A stretch of 31,325 nt of DNA from positions 1 to 31,325 of the forward strand of contig NZ_POWX01000025.1 in assembly GCF_003044445.1 (NCBI RefSeq), read 5' to 3'. The notes beneath the pieces are model-generated. The model did no database searches, was not told where the DNA came from, and saw only the letters and a list, made by a program, of their open reading frames with translations. The stretch's first letter is position 1, and every line of letters begins with the position of its first letter. The DNA is from Neisseria mucosa. GTDB taxonomy: Bacteria > Pseudomonadota > Gammaproteobacteria > Burkholderiales > Neisseriaceae. The position numbers and the translations under genes are program-made. This document shows, piece by piece, positions 17,072 to 24,185 of this stretch.

Positions 17072-18490
17072 TTATCTTTTCAGACGACTCTTGACAGCAG
17101 CTGCTGCCGAAATAAGGGATGACTTGCGACGCCATATCAGATAAGAAAGTCCTACCAGCCAAAGCAAGGCGAACAACGGATAGTTTTCCTTTGTGCCAAA
17201 ATAGGTGTAGCTCACGCAAAGCAGTACGCTCAAAGCAGTATTGGTATAAATTTTCAGCCGCGGCAGAGGGCGCCATACCCTAGATGAAAATTCGGTTTTG
17301 ATGACGCAAAACACCCAAAACGATATTGCGCTTGCTATGGCCGCACCACGCGCCCCCAAATGGGGAACCAGTAGCGACAGCAGACCGAAATTGATGGCAA
17401 AAGCGACAATGTTGACTGCTGTAATCAACCAAGTCCGTTTGACAACGTTCAATCCGATACCGCTGACTTCCGTAAGCGTATAGAACAGCGGATATAACAT
17501 GCATGAGAGTAGCAAAAACTGTACCGGAGCATATTTGTCGGGCAATATCCAAGTAACGACAGGCGAGAAAATGCCGATAAAACAAATCATCGCACTGATT
17601 AATTCGGTCATCGAAAGAGTGATACCGCCGATTTTATCCAAATGGGTTTTGTCTTCCACCCATTTGAACACCAAAGGCGCCCAAATGGTTGAGAATACGC
17701 TTTGAAAAATCAGGGCAACCGCACCGAAGCTGACCGCCATCGAGTAAATGCCAAGCTCATCCAAACCCGCCCACTGTTTGAGTGAAAAACGGTCGACTGA
17801 AGTTAATCCCCAATAAGCCAAATTTCCGAATGCCAAAGGCAAGCCGTAGCGTAGGCTTGCATGATGAGTTTCAGACGACCAAGGAGCGCGCGCAGCAGCG
17901 CGCAGTTCATGTCTGGTTTGGTATGTCAAAACGGCGACAGTCAATACTTGCGCCACGGTGTAGGCAAGAACAAGGCTGACGGTATCAGTTTTGACACCGC
18001 TGAAAACGAATAACAAAACCAACGCCAAAATCAGGAATTTCGGTGTAAGTTGGCTGAGGGAAAAGGCGACGGCCTTTTCCTGCATCCTCAGTATTAGGGA
18101 GAGAAACCGCGCAAACAGGCTGGTCAACAGGAAAATTAAAAACAATAAACCCAGGGTTTTATCTTGCAAATCAAAAATCAAATCTGCCGGCCAAGCTGTA
18201 TTCCATACAAGCACTGCCAAAATCACGGCAGTCGTTAAAACGAAAGGTGACAGGCTGATGGATTTAAACAGGGACGCTTTATCTTTGGCGGCGTAGTATT
18301 CGCGGATATACGCCTGATCCAAACCCAGCCCCAAAATCAGGATGGTCAGACCGGATACGGTTTGCAGTAAGACGATACGGCCGATGTCTTCCGCAGGGTA
18401 GTACCATGAAATCAGCGGAAGCGAGAGGATGCCGAAAGCCGCGCTGCCTATCGGGCCTAAGGCATAGCCGAGTATTTTTTTTATATTCAT
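17072..18490 (-). CDS. Wzx/PglF-type oligosaccharide flippase
   Basis: The 472 residues have about twelve to fourteen membrane helices in the MATE/Wzx (MOP) fold, opening with ILGYALGPIGSAAFGILSLP and LDQAYIREYYAAKDK. The protein resembles the neisserial PglF family and should flip the undecaprenyl-linked oligosaccharide to the periplasm. In meningococci pglF starts the pgl operon, and here it is likewise upstream of pglB, pglC and pglD. An A8 tract (T8 at 18475-18482) occupies codons 3-6, where slippage would end translation early. A DUS-like site at 17869-17880 is in frame. No clear ribosome-binding site precedes the ATG. A 174-bp spacer follows it. Confidence 0.88.
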   Translation of the reverse strand: MNIKKILGYALGPIGSAAFGILSLPLISWYYPAEDIGRIVLLQTVSGLTILILGLGLDQAYIREYYAAKDKASLFKSISLSPFVLTTAVILAVLVWNTAWPADLIFDLQDKTLGLLFLIFLLTSLFARFLSLILRMQEKAVAFSLSQLTPKFLILALVLLFVFSGVKTDTVSLVLAYTVAQVLTVAVLTYQTRHELRAAARAPWSSETHHASLRYGLPLAFGNLAYWGLTSVDRFSLKQWAGLDELGIYSMAVSFGAVALIFQSVFSTIWAPLVFKWVEDKTHLDKIGGITLSMTELISAMICFIGIFSPVVTWILPDKYAPVQFLLLSCMLYPLFYTLTEVSGIGLNVVKRTWLITAVNIVAFAINFGLLSLLVPHLGARGAAIASAISFWVFCVIKTEFSSRVWRPLPRLKIYTNTALSVLLCVSYTYFGTKENYPLFALLWLVGLSYLIWRRKSSLISAAAAVKSRLKR

Positions 18491-18561
18491 AAATAGGTGG
18501 GGTTGGTTGCCGCCGAGATTTTCAGACGACCTGAAAACGCAGCCGCATCATGCAAATAAGA

Positions 18562-18640
18562 GCTTTCTTAGGTCGTCTGAAAACAAACGGCCTAAGAAAG
18601 CCGACTGCCTGCCGAAACTTGCCGGCAAGCAGTCTGCCTG
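18562..18640 (-). terminator. Two stem-loops between the dehydrogenase and the flippase gene
   Basis: The first stem in the transcription direction pairs GACTGC-x-TGCCG with CGGCA-x-GCAGTC (about 18604-18637). The second pairs GCTTTCTTAGG (18562-18572) with CCTAAGAAAGC (18591-18601), with a full DUS at 18570-18582 reaching into its loop. They lie 15 bp after the dehydrogenase stop and may lower read-through into the rest of the operon. Confidence 0.5.
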
Positions 18641-18654
18641 AATCATCAAAGGTG

Positions 18655-19962
18655 TTACGCCTTCACGACTTTCGGGTTTTTCGCAGGGAATTTGCCGCGC
18701 GTATCGACGATCAGTTTGGCGTGTTCGGCAATCATGTCGTAGTCAAACTTGTCGTGATCGGTAGTCAGAACCACGCAGTCGTATTTCGCCACGGTTTCCG
18801 GCGTCAGCGGCTCGCTCTTCAGGTCGAAGTAGTGATGACCGGGGATGTATGGGAACTCGAGCACGTGCGGGTCAGAGTAGGAAATGTCCGCGCCCAGTTT
18901 GTGCAGGCGGTCCATCACTTCTACTGACGGGCTTTCGCGCATATCGTCCACGTTTTTCTTGTAGGCGATACCCAAAACCAAGATTTTGCTGTCTTTGATG
19001 GAACGGTTGTGTTCGTTCAAAGCCAGTCCTACTTTGCCGATAACGTAGTCAGGCATGTGGGAGTTCACTTCGCCTGCCAACTCGATGAAGCGGGTATTCA
19101 CGCCATATTCGCGCGCTTTCCAAGTCAGGTAGAACGGATCGATGGGGATACAGTGTCCGCCCAAGCCCGGGCCGGGATAGTAGGCAACGAAGCCGAACGG
19201 TTTGGTTGCGGCGGCGGCGATGACTTCGTGAATATCGACATCCATTTTGTCGGCGACGATTTTCATCTCGTTTACCAAGCCGATGTTCACGGCGCGGTGG
19301 ATGTTTTCCAGAAGCTTGGTCAGCTCGGCGGCTTTGGTGGAGCTTACCGGTACGACTTTGTCGATGGCAGGCTGATACAGCGCGATACCGACTTCCAAAC
19401 AAGCAGGGGTATGACCGCCGATGACTTTCGGAATGGTACGGGTTTCAAAATTCGGATTGCCCGGGTCTTCGCGTTCCGGAGAGTACACCAAGAACACGTC
19501 TTTACCGACTTTCAAACCGCCTTCTTCAACGCGCGGCAGCAATTCTTCTTCGGTTGTGCCGGGGTAGGTGGTGGATTCTAAAGACAACACTTGACCGGCG
19601 CGCAGGTAAGGTTTCACCGCGTCGGTGGTGTCGATAACGAAGCTCATGTCCGGCTCGCGGTATTTGTTCAACGGAGTCGGTACACACAAAATCACGGCTT
19701 CCACTTCGCCGATGCGGGAGAAGTCGGTGGTGGCTTCAAACAGGCTGTTTGAAGCGGCGGCGATTTTCTCGGCAGGAATATGCTCGATGTAGGTTTCGCC
19801 TTTGTTGAGTTTGTCGACTTTGGTTTTGTCGATGTCGAAGCCCAAAACCTGATAACCGATGTCCACATAACGGAGCATCAGAGGCAGGCCGACGTAGCCC
19901 AAGCCGACGATACCGATTTTGGCGGTTTTATCTGCAAATTTCTGAATGGTGGTATTTTTCAT
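18655..19962 (-). CDS. UDP-GlcNAc 6-dehydrogenase-like nucleotide sugar dehydrogenase
   Basis: ATG 19962 (435 residues) is preferred over an upstream ATG at 19974, although neither has a strong ribosome-binding site. The NAD-binding motif IGIVGLGYVGLPL is at the N-terminus, the catalytic Cys271 is in GLGGHCIPIDPFYL, and the C-terminal UDP-binding domain contains VLGIAYKKNVDDMRESP. Length and motifs match the WbpA/TviB/WecC group, which oxidises UDP-GlcNAc (or its epimer) to the uronic acid, rather than UDP-glucose dehydrogenase. It would supply an acidic amino sugar for the polymer. It is the first gene of the minus-strand block, after a 425-bp AT-rich leader. Confidence 0.9.
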   Translation of the reverse strand: MKNTTIQKFADKTAKIGIVGLGYVGLPLMLRYVDIGYQVLGFDIDKTKVDKLNKGETYIEHIPAEKIAAASNSLFEATTDFSRIGEVEAVILCVPTPLNKYREPDMSFVIDTTDAVKPYLRAGQVLSLESTTYPGTTEEELLPRVEEGGLKVGKDVFLVYSPEREDPGNPNFETRTIPKVIGGHTPACLEVGIALYQPAIDKVVPVSSTKAAELTKLLENIHRAVNIGLVNEMKIVADKMDVDIHEVIAAAATKPFGFVAYYPGPGLGGHCIPIDPFYLTWKAREYGVNTRFIELAGEVNSHMPDYVIGKVGLALNEHNRSIKDSKILVLGIAYKKNVDDMRESPSVEVMDRLHKLGADISYSDPHVLEFPYIPGHHYFDLKSEPLTPETVAKYDCVVLTTDHDKFDYDMIAEHAKLIVDTRGKFPAKNPKVVKA

Positions 19963-20329
19963 GATAGGTCTCATGTGATGGAAAACAAATAAACGCGACC
20001 GTATCGGATTCGCGTCGTGCCTGCCTGTGGGAGGCGGGCAAGTAAAGAGGTAGAGCTGTTCGCAAGTTTAGAGTAAAAGAGGAAAAAAAAGTTTTACGCT
20101 TCATGCAAAATATGGCATAGGTAAATACGATGGCATGTATAAAATATGCATATATTATAAAACAATAATGACGTAATGCAATAAATCTTGTTGTTTTTAA
20201 TGTGTATTATTTCTCTAGTTATAAAAATTTGCATCGTAAATACAAATGAGTGATGGGTGATGGATTCCAAAATATTTTCGTAAATTAACCAAGCTTAAGG
20301 TTTTTATAAAGCCCGGTCTAAAATTAAAA
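19963..20329 (-). promoter_or_regulatory. AT-rich leader and probable operon promoter
   Basis: No gene is visible here. On the minus strand a TATAAT box (plus-strand ATTATA, 20154-20159) has a TTGCAT element 16 bp upstream, so transcription could begin about 185 bp before the dehydrogenase start. The leader also holds an A8 tract at 20083-20090 flanked by GTAAAA and TTTTAC arms that could pair. No JUMPstart/ops sequence was found. The strong AT bias contrasts with the coding regions and would suit silencing by a nucleoid protein. The promoter is a by-eye call. Confidence 0.4.
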
Positions 20330-20371
20330 AGGTCGTCTGAAAACCTGATTGATAAGGTTTTCAGACGACCT
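20330..20371 (-). terminator. DUS-pair terminator of the reductase gene
   Basis: AGGTCGTCTGAAAACCT (20330-20346) pairs with its reverse complement (20355-20371), a 17-bp stem with an 8-nt loop. On the minus strand it is followed by TTTTTAATTTT. It begins 17 bp after the reductase stop and insulates the glycan operon promoter from it. Confidence 0.82.
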
Positions 20372-20387
20372 TTGCCATATTTGGCGG

Positions 20388-21044
20388 TTAAGCGGCGGCA
20401 ACGGTAAAGCGTTCAAACAAATGCGCTTTGTTTTCCGCGTCGTCGGCGATGGCAATCGCCAAATCCGCTACGCTGATGCCTGCCGGAATCTCGCCGTCCA
20501 TCAGCAAATCGTCTTTGCCCAAGCGGTATTTGCCGGTTTTGTCTTCGCTGAAGCCGCCGTCCGCGCCCAGTCGTACCGGTGGGGAAACGAAAGACCAGTT
20601 TACATCGCGACGCGGCAGGAGTGCGGTCAAGAGATGGCGCGCGGCATTGGCGCCGTCGTAAATTTCTTTGGGGAAGTCGGGCGTATCGATAACTTGCAAA
20701 TCAGGTGCGGCATACAGGCTGCCTGCGCCGCCGACGATTAAGAGATACGGCACTTGAGCCGCTTTTGCCGCTTCGACGATATTGTTTGCGCCGCGTGTAA
20801 AATCCGCGCCGATATTGGGATTGGCCCAGCCCGGATTGAACGCGCTGACCACGGCGTCAAAGCCTGCCAGCTTGTCGGCGAAGTCAGCCGCGTTGACATC
20901 TGCGGAGACGGCGGCAACATTTTGCGCTTGGAACACTTTATCCGTGTTGCGGGCGAAAGCAGTTACTTCATGACCGCGACCTGCCAATTCTTGAACGACT
21001 GCGTTGCCGACATAACCTGTTGCACCGATAACTGCGATTTTCAT
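20388..21044 (-). CDS. NAD(P)-binding reductase/epimerase-like protein (NmrA type)
   Basis: The 218 residues start at ATG 21044, which has AAGGAGT seven bases upstream; the longer frame from 21086 has no such site. The N-terminus MKIAVIGATGYVG is an atypical short-chain dehydrogenase cofactor motif, and the chain continues as in NmrA-like/NADH-flavin reductase proteins, with DAVVSAFNPG and LLIVGGAGSLY. These proteins reduce quinones or flavins or sense redox state, but the substrate is not readable. The gene is divergent from a LysR regulator with 120 bp between the starts, a layout that suggests the regulator controls it. It is probably unrelated to the glycan block. Confidence 0.85.
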   Translation of the reverse strand: MKIAVIGATGYVGNAVVQELAGRGHEVTAFARNTDKVFQAQNVAAVSADVNAADFADKLAGFDAVVSAFNPGWANPNIGADFTRGANNIVEAAKAAQVPYLLIVGGAGSLYAAPDLQVIDTPDFPKEIYDGANAARHLLTALLPRRDVNWSFVSPPVRLGADGGFSEDKTGKYRLGKDDLLMDGEIPAGISVADLAIAIADDAENKAHLFERFTVAAA

Positions 21045-21090
21045 GTTTGACTCCTTGTTGAGGTGTGATTGATTAGATGAGTGCATTGTA

Positions 21091-21103
21091 AGGCCGTCTG
21101 AAA
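21091..21103 (+). repeat. AG-DUS variant (AGGCCGTCTGAAA)
   Basis: This is the only copy seen with the AGGCC dialect; the others read AGGTC. It lies in the divergent promoter region just upstream of the lysR promoter elements. Confidence 0.7.
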
Positions 21104-21106
21104 CGC

Positions 21107-21134
21107 TTGATAATCCCTGATTTGCTGTTATGAT
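21107..21134 (+). promoter_or_regulatory. Promoter of the second lysR gene
   Basis: TTGATA (21107-21112) and TATGAT (21129-21134) each match the sigma-70 consensus at five of six bases, with a 16-bp spacer. A start near 21141 would leave a leader of about 24 nt before the ATG at 21165. The divergent reductase gene starts at 21044. Confidence 0.55.
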
Positions 21135-21164
21135 TGTGAAGTTGAGCTAAATAATAGAAATAGA

Positions 21165-22055
21165 ATGCAAGACATCAAACCCCTGCTCGTTTTCGCCGCC
21201 GTCCTCGAACACGGCAGCATGAACGCCGCCGCTGCCGCGCTGGGCATGACTCCGTCTGCCGTCAGCCAGCACATCAACCGCCTCGAAGCCCTGCACGGCA
21301 TCAAGCTGTTAAACCGCAGCACGCGCAGCCTTGCGCCTACCGATGCCGGCAGAGCTTTGGGCGAATACTGCCGCCGCCTCGCCGCCACCCTTGCCGATAC
21401 GCGTACCGTTATCGACAATCTGAAAACCGAACCCGTCGGCGAATTGCGTATTTCCCTGACTTCCACCGTCATCGAGTCCCGCGCTTTTCAGACGGCGTTT
21501 TCACGATTGCAAACCGAGTTTCCCAAAATCCGCCCCATCCTCAATTTCAGCGATACCTTGGACGACCTGCAACACAGCCAAACCGACATCGCCATACGCG
21601 GCGGCGACCGCGCCCTAGACGATCCCAATTTGGTTGCGCGTCATCTCGTTACCTGGCAGTCCACCATTTGCGCCGCGCCCGATTATCTCGACCGTCATGC
21701 GCCCATTACCCATCCCTCGCAGCTTCACACGCATCGTTGGCTGCACTTCCTGCCCGTCCGCACGACCTTGCAACACGGCAGCGAAAGCTATTTTCTCGAC
21801 GTCGCCGACAGCATTGCCTGCACGCATCTTGCCGCCGTGTGCAGCCTGACCGAAAGCGGTTTCGGTTTGTCTTTGCAAGTGGGCGGCGAAGTTCGGGAAA
21901 AAATCGCCCAAGGTCGTCTGAAAACCGTTTTGCCCGAGTGGACGCTGCCGCCGGTCAGCCTCTATTTGGTTACGCCTTATCGTGTCCAGTCTGCCAAAAC
22001 CGAAGCCGCCGTCCGTATTTTCACGGAAAGTTTCGCCAAGGAAGCAGAAGCATGA
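21165..22055 (+). CDS. LysR-family regulator
   Basis: The 296 residues have the LysR layout. The helix-turn-helix lies in residues 1-60 (GMTPSAVSQHINRLEAL), and an effector domain of the CrgA/DsdC-like group follows from about residue 90 (GELRISLTSTVIESR). A strong promoter candidate lies upstream, but the ribosome-binding site is weak. It probably controls the divergent reductase gene and itself. Its stop overlaps the start of the GIY-YIG gene (ATGA), so the two are coupled. A DUS at 21911-21923 encodes QGRLKT in the frame. Confidence 0.88.
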   Translation: MQDIKPLLVFAAVLEHGSMNAAAAALGMTPSAVSQHINRLEALHGIKLLNRSTRSLAPTDAGRALGEYCRRLAATLADTRTVIDNLKTEPVGELRISLTSTVIESRAFQTAFSRLQTEFPKIRPILNFSDTLDDLQHSQTDIAIRGGDRALDDPNLVARHLVTWQSTICAAPDYLDRHAPITHPSQLHTHRWLHFLPVRTTLQHGSESYFLDVADSIACTHLAAVCSLTESGFGLSLQVGGEVREKIAQGRLKTVLPEWTLPPVSLYLVTPYRVQSAKTEAAVRIFTESFAKEAEA

Positions 22056-22330
22056 GCGCGGAAAATTGGAGCGTTTACCTGATTTTGTGCGAAAACGGCG
22101 CGCTTTACTGCGGCATCAGCAACCGCCCGCAAGAGCGGTTTGCCGCCCATCTCTCAGGAAAAGGCGCGAAATACACGCGGCTGAACAAACCGACGGCGAT
22201 GCGTATCGTTTCAGACGACCTCTCCAAAAGCGAGGCATTGAAACAGGAAATCGCCATCAAAAAACTGACGGCAGGGAAGAAGAGGGAGTTGTGGGAAGCA
22301 GCGGCGGGAAATGCCTCCACTGAGCGGTAG
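22052..22330 (+). CDS. GIY-YIG nuclease superfamily protein (UPF0213/YhbQ-like)
   Basis: The 92 residues begin at ATG 22052, which overlaps the stop of the LysR gene by 4 nt. The GIY-YIG core reads VYLILCENGALYCGIS, followed by RFAAHLSGKGAKYTR with the conserved Arg and His, and a downstream Glu in SEALKQEIAIKKL. Single-domain members of this family are small and mostly uncharacterised; E. coli YhbQ is the model. The longer open frame starting at 21668 is a shadow of the LysR gene. A DUS at 22209-22221 lies within the coding sequence (VSDDL). Confidence 0.88.
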   Translation: MSAENWSVYLILCENGALYCGISNRPQERFAAHLSGKGAKYTRLNKPTAMRIVSDDLSKSEALKQEIAIKKLTAGKKRELWEAAAGNASTER

Positions 22331-22361
22331 TGCGAATTTTGCCCGAAGGCATATGGAAAAA

Positions 22362-22392
22362 AGGTCGTCTGAAAAACAGAATTCAGACGACC
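22362..22392 (+). terminator. DUS-pair terminator after the GIY-YIG gene
   Basis: AGGTCGTCTGAA is followed at a short distance by TTCAGACGACC, giving an 11-bp stem. A short weak run (CCTATTTTC) follows on the plus strand, so termination is plausible but not strong. Confidence 0.6.
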
Positions 22393-22498
22393 CCTATTTT
22401 CTGTAAATCGCTGAATTTAACATTCTTGAAAGATAAGTTGAAATTCCCTAACCGGCAGCATAGTATAATGCCCGCTTCCCGCAAATCTTGAGGCCGCC

Positions 22499-23119
22499 AT
22501 GAAACCGATACCCTATATCCTTGCGGCTGCGCTCTGCCTCAGCAGCTCAGCCGTATCCGCAAATCCCGTTACCTATATCTGCAAAACCGCAAACGGCATT
22601 GTCTTTACCAACCAGAAAACCGGTGCCGAATGTACCGTGTCCCATGTTGACGGCAGCGCGACCGTCAGCAGCGAAGAAGCCGACAGCGCTGTTCCCGAAA
22701 CGGTCAACCTGAAAGAAGCCATCGGTCAGGCAGCGCCCGAAATTGACGACATTAAAATCCTTCCGCGTCCGGCAGTAAGCAGCGTAACCAACACCGCAGA
22801 AGCCGCCAATCCCCGCCTGGATGTGAAACTGCGCAACCAGCCGGATACCAAAGCCGCCAAAGCGCGTGCCGCAGAGATGAACCGCAAAGCGAAAATCCTT
22901 CCTGCGCCCGTTGTATCCGCACCTGCGAAGCCTCAAATGTCGCGTAAGCAAATCCTTCAAAAAGAAGTCCGCAATGAGCAGGCCGCACTCGCGCGCGCCC
23001 AATCCCAACTTGCCGCCGCCCGCCGTCAGGGGGATCAGGCAAAAATCAACCGCCTGACCCGTGATGTCAGCGACAGGCAGGCAAGCATCCGCGCCATGCA
23101 GAGCGAAATGGGGCGTTGA
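22499..23119 (+). CDS. Secreted DUF4124-like protein with C-terminal coiled coil
   Basis: The 206 residues start at ATG 22499, with GAGG eight bases upstream and a lone TATAAT at 22464-22469. The signal peptide MKPIPYILAAALCLSSSAVSA is followed by a short domain with two cysteines (YICKTANGIVFTNQKTGAEC), typical of DUF4124-like periplasmic proteins. A low-complexity Pro/Ala middle follows, then a C-terminal helix (QILQKEVRNEQAALARAQSQ) likely to form a coiled coil. The function is unknown; an envelope location is inferred from the signal peptide. It is a single-gene unit ending before a DUS-pair terminator. Confidence 0.8.
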   Translation: MKPIPYILAAALCLSSSAVSANPVTYICKTANGIVFTNQKTGAECTVSHVDGSATVSSEEADSAVPETVNLKEAIGQAAPEIDDIKILPRPAVSSVTNTAEAANPRLDVKLRNQPDTKAAKARAAEMNRKAKILPAPVVSAPAKPQMSRKQILQKEVRNEQAALARAQSQLAAARRQGDQAKINRLTRDVSDRQASIRAMQSEMGR

Positions 23120-23155
23120 TTCTTTTTTATAGCTTTATTGCAATCCACCTTCAAA

Positions 23156-23204
23156 AGGTCGTCTGAAAAGTAGCGAAACCCGCTATGGATATTTCAGACG
23201 ACCT
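23156..23204 (+). terminator. DUS-pair terminator, module copy 1
   Basis: AGGTCGTCTGAAA (23156) pairs with TTTCAGACGACCT (ending 23204), with an inner TAGCG/CGCTA stem in the loop and TTTTT following. It lies 37 bp after the secreted-protein gene and forms the left edge of the duplicated module. Confidence 0.75.
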
Positions 23205-23255
23205 TTTTGCATTGTGTTCCTATGTTTGCTAGCGAGAGTTTGAAAGATGGGAATG

Positions 23256-23362
23256 TATAGTGGATTAAATTTAAATCAGGACAAGGCGACGAAGCCGCAG
23301 ACAGTACAAATAGTACGGCAAGGAGAGGCAACGCCGTACTGGTTTAAAGTTAATCCACTATA
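23256..23362. repeat. Correia repeat enclosed element (short form, 107 bp)
   Basis: It begins TATAGTGGATTAAAT and ends TTAATCCACTATA, the paired ends of the Correia element, with the conserved core ATCAGGACAAGGCGACGAA and GAGGCAACGCCGTACTGG. The length fits the internally deleted class, which lacks the central region that holds the IHF site in long forms. Correia elements are non-autonomous elements of Neisseria that can carry promoters or be cut by RNase III. TA bases at the edges fit TA target duplication. Confidence 0.9.
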
Positions 23363-23467
23363 GCGCGGGCTATGCCCACGAATGCAGTTGGCGGGAGTCA
23401 TGGTGGAAGGAAAGTTGTATTGTCGCGGGCAAAGTCCGCGTTACGGTTTATACAACTTGTTTTAAGA

Positions 23468-23520
23468 AGGTCGTCTGAAAAAAGCATCGGGCTTGCGATG
23501 CACGCATTTTCAGACGACCT
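23468..23520 (+). terminator. DUS-pair hairpin, module copy 2
   Basis: AGGTCGTCTGAAAA (from 23468) pairs with TTTTCAGACGACCT (ending 23520), with an inner GCATCG/CGATGC stem, followed by TTTTT. It matches the hairpin of module copy 1. Confidence 0.7.
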
Positions 23521-23652
23521 TTTTGCGTCGTTTTCCGTATGCCTGCTAGTGAGAGTTTAAAAGATCGGATGTGGCGCGGGCTATGCCCGCGAATACAGTT
23601 GACGGGAGTTATGGCAGAGGAACAGTTGTATTTTTCCGGACTGGCGCAGGCT

Positions 23653-24185
23653 CCTGCTGTCAATTTCCTTCCTTACGCTAGAAGACGGTAAGCGCAGAGT
23701 GAAGGATTAATTCTACAAATCAATACCGTTGCAACGGCATCTTAAATTTCTTTCATTATATTCATTCAAATATAAACATAGTATAAAACGACATAGCCAT
23801 AAATGCAGTATGAGAGTTTGGCATAAAAATTGCAGGATTCCATACATAGTTCCACTTGTAAAAGTAAATATGCGTTAAAAAATAAAAGAAACTTAAAGAT
23901 TGTCGGAGCTTATTTTGCATAAGCGGCAATTTGATGAAGTTTCTATACTATATCTATTGATATAGATATGTTCTAAAAATTGTACTTAAGTGACAATTAA
24001 CGTCAACCTGGTTGATTTTCAATAATATATAAACAAAATAAATGAATGCCTGTCTCATAAAATCTGCGTGTGCCTGAAGAAGAAGATTTGGCGGCGGGAC
24101 AGTGCGGGGAGTCCGTCTTGTTTTGATTGTATATGCTTGAATTCAATCTGATATTTTTTAATAAATCCAACCAAGAGAGATTGTT
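23653..24185. promoter_or_regulatory. AT-rich region upstream of the adhesin
   Basis: No gene is visible in these 533 bases. Two dyads stand out: ATATCTAT-TGAT-ATAGATAT at 23950-23969 and TCAACC-T-GGTTGA at 24003-24015. Both are plausible protein-binding sites. The ribosome-binding site AAGAGAGA lies seven bases before the ATG at 24186. No convincing -35/-10 pair and no long simple-sequence tract was found, so any phase variation by promoter repeat is not supported here. Confidence 0.35.

Larger units (their letters stand above)
23156..23652. repeat. Two diverged copies of an intergenic module
   Basis: Copy 1 (23156 to about 23441) and copy 2 (23468 to about 23652) share, in order, a DUS-pair hairpin, TTTTTGC, a stretch with GCTAG-GAGAGTTT-AAAGAT, then GCGGGCTATGCCC-CGAAT, CAGTT-CGGGAGT and GTTGTATT. 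Copy 1 is interrupted by the Correia element at 23256-23362 and copy 2 is not. GCGGGC-TAT-GCCCGC is a perfect palindrome in copy 2. No coding frame is credible in either copy. Confidence 0.7.

Noticed and set aside
16557..17276. 239-codon minus-strand frame between the flippase and the polymerase-like gene
   Set aside because: It overlaps both genes in another frame, has no family signal, and is rich in residues typical of shadow translation.
19963..20387. tRNA or riboswitch in the operon leader
   Set aside because: The region is AT-rich with no cloverleaf or conserved aptamer elements that could be recognised by eye.
23205..24185. CRISPR-like or phage attachment array in the repeat-rich gap
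   Set aside because: There are only two diverged module copies, with no regular spacers and no cas or integrase genes nearby.
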